Below, piece after piece: positions 23,721-34,379 of a stretch of 64,000 nt of DNA. Where the stretch lies: contig JAYKKR010000017.1 of assembly GCA_036971615.1 (NCBI GenBank), positions 558,001 to 622,000 of the forward strand, written 5' to 3'. Position 1 is the first letter of the stretch. Each line of letters begins with the position of its first letter. The notes under the pieces were generated by a model. The model worked only from the letters and a program-made list of their open reading frames with translations, was not told the origin of the DNA and searched no databases. Origin of the DNA: Amyloporia xantha (taxonomy: Eukaryota; Basidiomycota; Agaricomycetes; Polyporales; Adustoporiaceae). The position numbers and the translations under genes are program-made.

Positions 23721-25180
23721 ATGTCGTCTCTTTTCCGTGCTGCTCGCCGTCTCATACGAAAGCCATTGCCACCGCGATCATTCCCTACGAGTGGTTTCGA
23801 GGTCATCGACAACTCTCACTTGGTCGAAGAAGAGACCTGGGAGTGGTATAAACCAGACGAATTCTATCCAGTACGAATAGGTCAAGTCTTCAGGTCAAAG
23901 TACCAGGTCGTTGGAAAACTAGGGTATGGCGCATATGCTACAGTATGGCTATGTCGGGACCTAGCGTAAGCCTATCTTAATCGTCCTAACATCGAACTTT
24001 ACTCAACCTCGGGGCCAGGGAGCATCGGCATGTAGCCCTCAAGATCGGCACTTGCCATGCGCTTTCGGGGGAGCTCTCGGTCTCGAAGTACCTGAGAACG
24101 ATCAGAACAAGCCACGTAGGCTCTTCTCTGGTTCGCCAGATGCTGGATGAGTTTGAAGTCACTAGCCATAACCAGAAGTATCACGCTATCGTTTACTCAC
24201 CTTTGGCGATCACCCTACGAGGATTTAGGAAGATGATGGTCACTAAATCCCTGCCTGTCGAACTGTTGAGGTTGGTTCTCAAACATGTCTTTATTACTCT
24301 CGACTTCCTGCATACCGAGGCTCGAGTGATACACACAGGTGAGTCATGTCACGTTGATCTCTATTCTATATCATCACGCCATTTGTTGTCCGAACGGCTC
24401 AGATATTCAGGAGAAGAACATTTTACTAGGTTTGGATGACAACTCTGCCGAAGATGATTTGGAGAAATTTGAGAAGCAAGAGGTAGAGTCTCCCAGTCCA
24501 CGCAAAATCGACGGTGACCGAATCATCTACACATCCCGACCGTTGGTCCCTCGTATCTACAATTATGGCCGACCGGTACTCTGTGATCTCGGCGAGGCTC
24601 GCTTCGGCAAATTCAACGCAACGGACGACATTCAACCATATCAATATCGTGCTCCTGAAGTTATCTTTGATATCCCTTGGGATGAGAAAGTGGATATTTG
24701 GAATATCGGAGTTCTGGTGAGTGATACCGTCTTCATAGCCTTTGAGAGGACATCATGCGAACCACATGCCGCAGATTTGGGATTTGTTCGAGAACGGCAA
24801 TCTGTTCAAAACTACAGGAGGAGCTGAAAACAAAGAGGACAACATCTATCACCTTGCTCATATGATTGCATTGCTCGGTCTTCCACCGAAAGACTTCCTT
24901 GAGCGAAGTCAAACCGATCGTCCTTGCCAATGGTTTGATAGGGATGGTGCGTATCATTTATAGCCGGAAAAAATACATAGCTCGTAACATTTGCACAGGC
25001 AATTGGAAGGGAGCAGCTGACATTCCAAACACGAGTTTGGAGGATGCCGAGAAGAATCTTGTCGGGGAGGATAAGGCATTGTTTCTTCAGTTCGTTAGGA
25101 AGATGTTGAAGTGGAAGCCTGAGGAGAGAGTGAATGCTAGAGAACTCCTGAAGGATCCGTGGCTGAATGCAGTCCACTGA
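23721..25180 (+). CDS. SRPK-like serine/threonine protein kinase
   Basis: The start ATG is 23721, and five exons are joined over short GT-AG introns. The N-terminus carries the SRPK-type WYKPDEFYPVRIGQVF lead-in. Kinase landmarks follow: Gly-rich loop LGYGAYATVW, VAIK-type lysine in HVALKIG, catalytic loop HTDIQEKNILL (Asp present), DLGEAR in place of DFG (the usual SRPK form), the YRAPEV APE motif, WDEKVDIWNIGVL, and the C-lobe KWKPEERVNARELLKDPWL. The spacer between lobes is only about 40 residues (LDDNSAEDDLEKFEKQE...), much shorter than in canonical SRPK, which fits the expanded short SRPK-like kinases of basidiomycetes. Canonical members phosphorylate RS dipeptides in splicing factors; the substrate here is inferred only. 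Confidence 0.88.
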
Positions 25181-26067
25181 AGCCGTACCAGCACGATGAT
25201 CTCTCACGTTACAGCGCAGTAGTGTCTTACATTGCAGCGCTGTTCGTAACCACTACGGATGATCCTGGGTCTGTAGCCGTTTTCGGTATTCAAATGGCGT
25301 CTGAATGGCCAGTCAGCCTATGTTCGGACCCGGAATCAATAAGTAGGTTATACTCTTCTTTGGTAAATGTTATCACCGACGGAAAATGTCAGGAAGGAGG
25401 CCAGCTTTTGAACAACAGATCCTGATCGTGATGCAAGACAATTTCAACAGACATCTCCATAGTGAGCAAAACGAGCACAAGATGAGGATTGTTTCAAATC
25501 ACGATACCAATGAAGAGTACATAGGTCCGTTGATTATCATTGCAACAGACCGGTCTAGATGAGCCGGGCACGTTCTGAAGAAGTGTACCAATGTACCATT
25601 CACCAAGAGGGGGTTCACTCAAGTTCGGGGACACGCCGTAGTTCCGATCTAGTACTGCGGGCCTCTCCATGTCGAGTCATACATGACTAGTCTCATAACC
25701 AGATGGTGAATTACGCAATTCACCACTATAGACTCACCCTTATTGGTCGCTTAATTGCACTCAGCAGAAGGGGATATATGCCCGGGCCGCAACGATATGT
25801 ACTTGTGACGGTAAAGCACATGTATGAGACTGGAAAACTAATCTCTTCACAGGCGCGCCGCAGATGCTGAGGTTTATACCCTGGCCGCAAGCAGGTGGGT
25901 GGATGTTCGCGGGTCCCTCAGGAGGATAATCGGCCCTTCGGGAGTCATCTACTAGATCGAGTCTCGTTGATTCGGGTGTTGTACAGTGGGTGAATGCGTG
26001 AGTAATATGTCGACATACAAGGGGGTAATAAAGAAAGTCAATGCAAGAAGTACGGCATCCTCCACAC
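25181..26067. other. 3' intergenic interval between convergent genes
   Basis: This lies between the kinase stop (plus) and the stop of the CCCH/RS protein (minus). Short open frames exist but none has protein-like features. I see nothing else. Confidence 0.6.
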
Positions 26068-28520
26068 TCAGTGTGCCCGGTGACCCTTGGGATGAGCTTG
26101 GACATCAACTATACCAGCCGCACCAATTCGATCAGCCCATGCCCGTATAGTCTCGGCAGCCTGCACGGCCATATGGAGCTTTGGAATAATCGCTTCCGCG
26201 AGCTCTTTGCTATGTACTCGAAGTGTATCTTGCACAGCGAGCTTCAGTTCCAATAGCATAGGTTCAAGCTCATCGCGGATGGAGCGAACCAGAATAGGGC
26301 GAACAATTGTCAGGAGGGCGTCGAGGTCTAAGGGTGGAGCTGGTATAGGTGCACAGGAGAGATGGGTATGAATGACCGCCCGCAGGTCAATGATCTCACG
26401 GTGCATTCTATCCATTTCAGTCTCCTGTTGAATGTTTAGCTGGATGAACAATTTTATGCGTCAACATGGCATTGTTGAGTAAAATAGCGCCAGGCTCACC
26501 TCTTCGATGTGCTGCGTAAGTACTGCTACCTCCAGCTTCAAATGCGCATTCTCCTTGTTCACGGTCTCCGTACGTAGTTTAAGCTCTCTCATCTCCCGCA
26601 AGAGCTCCTTAACCTGTTCCCCGGTCGCATTCCAGTCTTTCTCCAATTCCTGCACCTTTGAATCAGACTTAGACTCCTCTGCTCGTTCCTCGAGTAACAC
26701 ATGAATTTCGTCGCGGACATCATCTTCATGCAGAAAGAATGCACTTTCAAGATTACTTAGGCGGTCCTCGAAACTCGACAACTGGGACTGCAGTTCCTCT
26801 AGCTCTTTCCGCTGAACCACGTTGTTGCTTGCATTGGGTAACAGATCCACCGTGTCAGCGCCCTCCTCTCGCCGACGCCGCTTACTTGACATGCCATTTT
26901 CCACCGATTTATCCTCTTTGACTGTACCAGCAGGGGGTGCATCGACACGTGCACTTACTGCATACAGCAGACCGTGAAGTTGACCAACAGCATCCTTGAG
27001 ATCACTGAACTGCATCATCAGGTCAGGGGTGACAACCGCCGATGGCTCTGGCCTCAGCTTCGGCAACACGTTGAAAGGCCAATAGTCTGATTCAGCCAGT
27101 GAGAAGAGTACATCTTTGAGCTCCTCAGCCTTGGCGTCGCGCCTTGCTTTCGCGTCAGAAACTTTGGCTTCAACCGCGGTGCGTTCAGATGGTGGGAGCA
27201 CTGTGAACGCAGGCGATGCAACGATGCGTGTGTACCCTTGGATCTCGTCTTCTAAGAGCCGATGTTCAGTGCGGATTCTGCTCGCACTCACTAACAGGCT
27301 TTGTAGAGTGGGGTAAGACCGATGGATCACGAAAATGGTAACTGAACATACTCAATGCGCTCTCCCCAAATTTTGTGCTTCTCTTCGAGAGTCAGCTCAT
27401 CCTTGCTATCTGGCACACTATCTTCATCTGGTTGGGCGACCGACGAAAGTGGAAGCCAAATAGGCTGCGGCGGAGGCGGTGGAAGGAAGGCACCCACAGA
27501 CGTCGTACTGGTAGGCGGTGAAGGGAGAGGTGGCGGCGGTAAAGATGGTGGAGGAGGAGCACTATGAGGGGGGGAAATAGATCGAACCAAGGTCACCTCA
27601 AGCCGCACTGGCTTTGCCACAGCTTTGATTGCATCGGATGACTCCTCAGGCAGGTTGACCTCATCCTCAGTGAGGCCTTTAGCCTCTCCGTTGGAGTCTG
27701 CCGCGTTCGAGACTATGGGAGGTGACTTTCTGTGCGCAGCGGAAGCATCGGCGCGTGGGTTTACCACATGACCATGAGGCACGGACGCAGGCAAGGCCAT
27801 GATTGTACGCTTCCTGGGACCTGTTGGTATCGAACGAGCCGGAACTGGATCGCGATTTGCATTGGGAGAATCCTGGTAATGCAACATCTGGGCATCTTGC
27901 GCCAGCTCTGCGCCCCGTGATAGTCGTAAGGAATGGTGAAGTGGAGACAGTGAGCGTCCACGCACACTGCCGTCATGACTGGGCAAGTCTCGTTGCTGAT
28001 ATGAAGCATAGGAGCGGTGCAAAGGCAATCGATGGGGACGACGCTCGGACGAATCCGCGCTATGTCTATCGCGCCTGTGCTCCCGGCTTCGCGATCTCCT
28101 GGTCGCTCGAGGGCTGCTACTTGCAGGAGAAGACGCACGCGCTCGACCCCCAGACTTGCGTCGACGCTCCCTGCTGTGCGATCGACCTCTTCTCCTGGGA
28201 GAGTAGCTAGAACGAGTCCGACTGGATGAACGCACCCTCGCAGATCTATCACGCAGCCTCCGCGAAGAACGGGAGTGTGACCGAGTGCGTTCTTCAACGG
28301 CTAGGAGACGTCTGGAAGGTCTGCTACTAGCCGGTATAGCACTGTTCCACTGGCGCGGGACTGCAGGGTGTGCATATATACACCTTGGGCGGTCACACCC
28401 TTGTGTTCCATCGACGTGTTTATAAGGAGTGCCGTCGTTGCGATACCACTACACAAGATTGACTTATGACGCAGCGCAAGAAAAATAGATGAAACGCACA
28501 AAACATCTTTCTTGTACCAT
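26068..28520 (-). CDS. CCCH-type zinc-finger protein with RS-rich region and C-terminal coiled coil
   Basis: Exons (minus): 28520-28500, 28448-27352, 27298-26500, 26424-26068; 757 residues. The 21-nt first exon encodes MVQERCF and is completed by WYRNDGTPYKHVDGTQGCDR and PRCIYAHP: Cys6, Cys25, Cys30 and His34 give a CCCH-like finger with a long first spacing. Next is an RS/RE-rich stretch (SRTRSSYSPRRRGRSHSRER), a Pro-rich segment (APPPPSLPPPPLPSPP), and a KIWGERI helix. The second half is heptad-like (KELEELQSQLSSFEDRLSNL; QEMEKDW-type repeats), ending in a helical domain (PLDLDALLTIVRPILVRSIR). The finger plus RS region suggests RNA binding and nuclear mRNA processing. No named orthologue is claimed. 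The start is fixed by the finger crossing the first intron. Confidence 0.75.
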
Positions 28521-29181
28521 GATGGCTGGCACTGTAATGAATGGTGACTATGACCTTCTCTACTGTACATACAGTATACATGAAGCCACTGACCTAGAAG
28601 TAAACGATAAGATCGATCATCCTTGGTAATACCTTATTTAAGTTTTTGCACGCGACGAGAGTTGGCCGTTCTGGGGCACACCCGGCCGTCGTATAACAGC
28701 ACCACATACAACTTGCTAGGTGTCAATATTACTATTGTAAGGCGTTGACGAGATGTCGGTATGAAAAGGATAATTACATATGAAAGTCTTAAAGCAAAGT
28801 CAGAATGTATTTTCGAATTCATACTCCGAGCATACTTATTCATACTCCGAGCATACTTCCGAGCATACGCACACTGTTCATGGTCATTTCCAAGCTGGAT
28901 GGATCATGGATATGTACATAATAAATTCCATGCTAATCAATGTACTCCGTTGAAGATGGGGTCCGCTGGTCCATATACGCAGTCCAGGTTCATAGGACCT
29001 ACAGCTAGTTTACGACCGCGGACACGGTACGCGCCCCACGAGCGGAGAGATCGGAGTATCATTTTTTTGCAGAAGAGTCATTCTCCGTGGCCTTGTATTT
29101 GAGTCTCCGACCAGCTGCCACATCTCGACTGGTGGCGCATGCAACGGTTTGTCGTTACTTCCCTACCACCAGGGCTGCAGG
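28521..29181. promoter_or_regulatory. Divergent intergenic region between the CCCH/RS gene and BUR1, with a 21-bp tandem repeat
   Basis: 661 bp separate the two start codons. A 21-bp unit (ATTCATACTCCGAGCATACTT) is repeated exactly at 28817-28837 and 28838-28858, followed by a partial third unit to 28868. No other gene is visible. Promoter elements for both genes must lie here. Confidence 0.55.
28817..28868. repeat. 21-bp tandem repeat, 2.5 copies
   Basis: Two exact tandem copies (28817-28837, 28838-28858) and a partial third (CCGAGCATAC, 28859-28868), located between divergent start codons. Confidence 0.75.
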
Positions 29182-32100
29182 ATGCCCACCACACCCACGA
29201 AACGTTCGGCGTCGATATCTCCATACGATGCGCGGCCCTCAAAAAGGCAGGCAACATCGTCGCCAGAGGAAGGAGAATTAGACGATGCTTCACCTCCCCC
29301 GCCTCCACGCGCAGCCACACCACCGAAAAGCAAGGTGCCTTTTCCGTTCAAAACCAAATCTGCCATTCGTGAAGACAAGCCTGAACCATATTTCAACGCG
29401 GAGCACCGAGGGAGAGGTGCACCATTTGTATACGAGAGGTCAGAAGAGGACGAGCTGAGATTCAGGGAGGATGACGAGCGGAGGCGGGTGTCTCGGCCAC
29501 CTCGACACGACTCGCGACCAGCACCCTCTTGGCCGGATCGTTGGGAGCCTGGTACAGGACGATACGAGAATAGTGTGAGGTCACGGTGGAATCACCCCGA
29601 CCACACTTACAGCTCCTCACATTACCATTCGCGCGAACGCGACTCGCCGGAGCGGCGAGACTACCTGTCAAGACCGCCGATTTCTCCCCGCCGCGAACGC
29701 AATAGTCGAGCATGGTCCCGTTCACCCTCGTCTCCGCGCTCACGGTCGCCGCTTTCTCCTACTGTCAGTAAGGAGAAGCACCGCCTGCCACCCCCACGCC
29801 CAATATCCCCCCTCGAACGAGGATACTACGGCGAGAGAGACGATGACTACAGGCAACGTAGCCGAAGCAGGGAGCGACGGCGAGTCAGCCCCGCTGGCCA
29901 TAGGGACGATAGGACGCGGCTGCCATCACGGGATGCGACAAATGGCGATGAAAGGCGTCACCGACCACCGAGCGACACCCGGGACAAATGGCGGAGCACA
30001 TATGACGAGCGCCCAGAGCCCGAGCAACAGTACCGACGTGTATTAGACACGTACCGTCCCCTTTCGCCGGGCGCGGTGACACCGCCCAGGTACCTCTCGC
30101 CGAACGCATCTCCGAAACTTCTACGTCGACTCTCACCGCTTCCACCTGTCAGCAATGCGACGCCTGCCCCACCTATGTCACCACCTCCGCCTCCTCCACC
30201 ACTCGTATCCAAGAATGAGGTTTTGCCGACTGAACATACGGCAATTAAGATTTCTCTTCCATCGAAAAAGCCGCCCACTCCATTACGTATTAACTCACCT
30301 CCTTCGTTATCGGCGACCGCGAAGACGGATGTAGTGCCAAAGGATAACGAGGCGAGGCCTACGAAGCCTGAGTCAAGGTGGGGGCCCCCTCACGAAGTTG
30401 TCCCGCCGCGGCCCAAGAGGAAAGTCGTCGTCCGAACACGGGATGAGGAGGCTAGGGCCTATGGTCGGACCTTTGTTGGCTGTGGGAGACAGGACGACTA
30501 TGACGTTCTGACTAAGCTGGGCGAGGGGACATTCGGGTGCGTGAAAAAATTGCCCGTTCGAGCTAAAATGCTGGATACTGATGACATGTTCTTCAAGGGA
30601 GGTACACAAGGCTGTCCACCGCGAAAGGGGCCATGCTGTTGCCTTGAAGCGTATCTTGATGCACAACGAAAAGGAAGGAATGCCTGTCACTGCCCTTCGG
30701 GAGATCAAGATATTGAAAGCTTTGAAACATTCATGTATCATCGACATCCTGGACATGTTTGTCATGAAGAGTGAGCTATTTTCCTCGTTGGATGCCCCAT
30801 GTGTTGCTAATCGAAGATCACTAGGTCAAGGAAAGGATTCTCCTCTGTCAGTGTACATGGTGTTTCCCTACATGGACCATGATCTCGCGGGTTTACTGGA
30901 GAACGAGCGCGTGAAGCTATCACCCAGCCAGATAAAATTGTATATGAAACAGCTCCTGGAGGGCACGGAATATATGCATCGAGTAAGTGCTCTGCCACCC
31001 CGCGATTCAGTCATTACTCAACGCTTTTTGTTCTGTTGTAACAGAATCACATCCTTCACCGCGACATGAAAGCAGCAAACCTGCTCATTTCAAATACAGG
31101 GTCACTCAAGATCGCCGACTTCGGTCTTGCTCGCGCGTATGATCCTAGCATAGTCGACTTCAAGGAAGACTTCCGTGGCAAGGAGCGGAAGTACACGAAC
31201 TGTGTGGTTACGCGATGGTACCGTCCGCCAGAGCTTCTTCTGGGTGCCAGGCAATATGGTGGTGAAGTTGACATGTGGGGTATTGGGTGCGTAGCTGCGC
31301 TGCATCTTTTGCGTCTAGGATTATTACTGGCACCAAGATATACTGACCAGTTGATATAGCTGTGTGCTGGGCGAGATGTTCTGGCGGCGTCCCATTCTGC
31401 CGGGCTCGTCAGATTTGGACCAGCTGGACAAAATATGGCAGCTATGCGGTACGCCTTCACAGCAAACTTGGCCGGGATACGACGCTCTCCCAGGATGCGA
31501 AGGTGTCAAGCGTTTCAATCTCTACCCAAGGCGGTTGAAACAGGTGTACGAAATGTCCGTGTCACCACTAGCCCGTTTTATTTCCCTACTATCTCGCATT
31601 CGTGTGAGTCTCACTGCTTGAACAGGATCGGCCCAGAGACGGTTGATTTGCTGGACAAGCTTTTGACGTGCAATCCACGAGAGCGCATCACCGCCGAGAA
31701 GGCACTGAATCATGACTACTTCTGGACGGACCCATTACCGGCAGATCCTAAAACGTGGGCATTCGCTCCCAGCGTATCTCTGCTGTTTGCTGCAGTCACT
31801 AACAACCCTTTCATCTATATTCTTTGCGACGCCGATGCTCGTAACTTGTCCCCACTGGTCCATGATACCTCCGGATTAGTCTGCCGAGGTACGAAGCGTC
31901 ACACGAATTTGACAAGCGTGGCCGACGCAACCAAGCACCTGTTGGGCCACCGGTGCTCCCTCAACACATGGACGGTCAGCATAGGCAGTTACCTATGCCA
32001 CTTGCACATGGTCCTCCGATGACCATGAACCATCGTCGACCGCCGCCCCCTCGCGAGGCATTCCGCAATGGCCCACCTCCTCAGCATTATGGAGGTCCGA

Positions 32101-32381
32101 ATCATGGCCTACCGCCTCCTTCATTCCCTACATTCCCTCCGCCCGGGTTTGGGCATCCCCAGCAACAGCGTTTTCCTCCTGGCGGCCCCGGTCCGATGCC
32201 ACAGGCCATGCCCATCTCACTTCGGCCAGGACAGCCCCCGCCGCAGATGCCCCCGTGGCAGGCATCCGGTCCGCGCCCGGTGCACTTGCCGCCCCGCCCG
32301 ATGGGACATGCGCCTGCGGGCTTCCATCAGCGCAATGGCAACCCCGGCTACGGTGGCGCAGGCCAGCTAAACTATGGTTGA
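29182..32381 (+). CDS. BUR1: Bur1/Sgv1 (CDK9-type) cyclin-dependent kinase with long RS/Pro-rich N-terminal extension
   Basis: It phosphorylates the Pol II CTD and Spt5 during elongation in the nucleus. The start is ATG 29182 ([20 protein letters not shown]). Exon 1 alone gives about 451 residues of SR/RS, RE and polyproline sequence before the kinase domain, which opens at [13 protein letters not shown], about residue 437. Kinase landmarks: [20 protein letters not shown] (PITALRE-type cyclin-binding helix), [32 protein letters not shown], a T-loop Thr in [20 protein letters not shown], and [12 protein letters not shown]. The C-terminal motif [16 protein letters not shown] after the kinase domain is characteristic of fungal Bur1. 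The tail is Pro/Gly/Gln-rich and ends [11 protein letters not shown]. Seven or so introns of 50-175 nt are present. Confidence 0.9.
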
Positions 32382-34379
32382 GTAATATAGACTTCGACAC
32401 TGCTCTTGCTTTTTCCATCGTGCATCGTTCGGTTCTCCACATGCCCGGTTGCTTATGTCCCTCATACTACTATATCATTGCATCGCACGTACATTTCCCC
32501 ACCTTCCATCATTCTCATCACAAATCATCGCAAGCCTGTCGTGGTCCGTGTCGGACGTTCAGTGTAGTCATAGTATCATTACGTTCGTGCTAGTGTCGCA
32601 TTTCAGAAAGAGGTTCCGCCGTTCCGGCTGGTCATAATCACCATTCCAAGGAGCAGTATCATGCCGTGCTGTGTTTCTAGCCCGAAATTTACTGCTGAAT
32701 ATGCGGTAAAATTCGTACATCAAGTGGTTAAAATGCACGCTCAAGTTTCTGAGAACCCGGAGCAAACCAAAGTGTTAGTTGCCTTCCCAATGGGATAAGG
32801 ACAACTGACGTGGACGCGTGCAAGATCATGGGACCACAAAATCCGAACGCCATGCAAACTTGCAAATCTGATGCCAGGGAATTTCATACAAAGATGGCCC
32901 AGGCGCATATATGTATGCGAGAACAACACTTAAGGGTGCGGTGAATAAGCGAATAGTAGTCCGGATCGGACTGCAGAGCTCGTTTGGATAAGTCAGAGGT
33001 AGAGGCAACCATGGCATTACTGTGCACCTGGCGTGTGCTTTGATTTTATTTTGTCCGTCGCACAGAACGGCCGAAAAAGACGTAGGATGCCCGAGCAATA
33101 CAGTGGACTGAGAAGATACGTACCGCGGGGAAAGCTGTACTGGACACAGAGGCTCTGGCCGTGGCGCGCGGGAAGACGGACGCCCACGAAGGAGGCAAAG
33201 AATTCTCAGGGGCTGCACCGCGCAGAGGGCGTTTGATGCGCCGCATTAACCGCAATGCGATTCGCGAGGGGCACAACATGCGCTTTACGGACATCCTCAC
33301 AATACTCACCGTCGTTTGTGTGGATGTTTGATGTTGCACTGTCGAGTGGTAGGATGCCTTGTGTGAGATGTCTGGAGACTAGGATTTTCTGCATTATCAA
33401 TGACGCTCACCTTCCGGTTGATATCCTGCACGCCCATGACGTGATATGTGATATGGATATGCTGAAATAGAAGACCTGCGATGATTATGAGGCTCGATGT
33501 TGGGTCGATAGTCCTAGTCAGTCGGATGATACACGTCTCAGATAAGACCGCCGTACCCGCAGACGACGGGCTCTTGGAGTCGCATGTCCGTGATCGTATC
33601 GTGTCTTCTGCCGACTCCCCAGGCATATAGCAGCAGACCTCGGGCCCGAATGTTGGAGAAGAATGCTAACTTCTAGACGGACGGACCACCTTGGAGACCG
33701 AAAGCCGGTCGATCTTTTTGGGAGCCATTTGGCATTTAGCGGGAGGATTGTGGTACTCTTGTGCCCATATGCGTCGTACTTACTTGAGTCGATCCAAGAC
33801 GCGAAGCAGTTCCCGGTTGTGGTCAATGCAGTGAAGTCCGGACCGCGGAGGAGACGTAGTCCTGAGACTACATCCTGCGAGAGAGTATATCGTGATCATC
33901 CGAAAATTTTGATTGCTTTACTGGGTATCTATATGCGCTCACCAATGTCATCTGAGCGGGAGCAGAAGCTGATACGCGTGACGCCTGCAGAAGGCCGATG
34001 CGACAATCTCTCCGAACCCGCGTCCATCTTCTGAGGTTCTGCTTCTCATACGCACAGCTCGAGATAAACACATTGTAGACTTGCTTACGAGCCAGAGTGA
34101 AATACGCAATTGCGGCACTGAATTTGACCGTGCATGGCGTTGATGGCCAGGTCATGCGGGCCACATATGGAAAGCCAAGCGTGCGGTATCCTTACTTGAG
34201 GCGCCCCGTGGGGTAAGAGGGGAAGGGATGCGACCGCGCCGGCAGACTTCCCAGACGCTCGGTCGTGCAGGCTTACAGGCTAACCGATCTCGTCCCCTTG
34301 CTTGGGAGTATATATGGCTCTGCGGCCGTCGTCTCTTCAGTCAATCAGCCTTTCACAAACATCCTCTGCCTCCTACAAC
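32382..34379. other. Gene-poor interval
   Basis: Two kilobases without a supportable gene. Minus-strand frames around 33.0-33.4 kb (for example YCEDVRKAHVVPLANRIAVN) have protein-like stretches but no consistent splice model or family. The last 120 bp are the P450 core promoter and leader. Confidence 0.45.
34309..34315 (+). promoter_or_regulatory. TATA box of the P450 gene
   Basis: TATATAT at 34309-34315 lies 65-71 bp upstream of the ATG at 34380, followed by a CT-rich stretch (GTCGTCTCTTCAGTC) suited to transcription start. This is a textbook position for a TATA element in an inducible fungal gene. Confidence 0.5.

Noticed and set aside
33206..33400. HNH-type domain suggested by RKAHVVPLAN on the minus strand
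   Set aside because: The stretch is too short, the other metal-binding residues are missing, and no exon partners were found.
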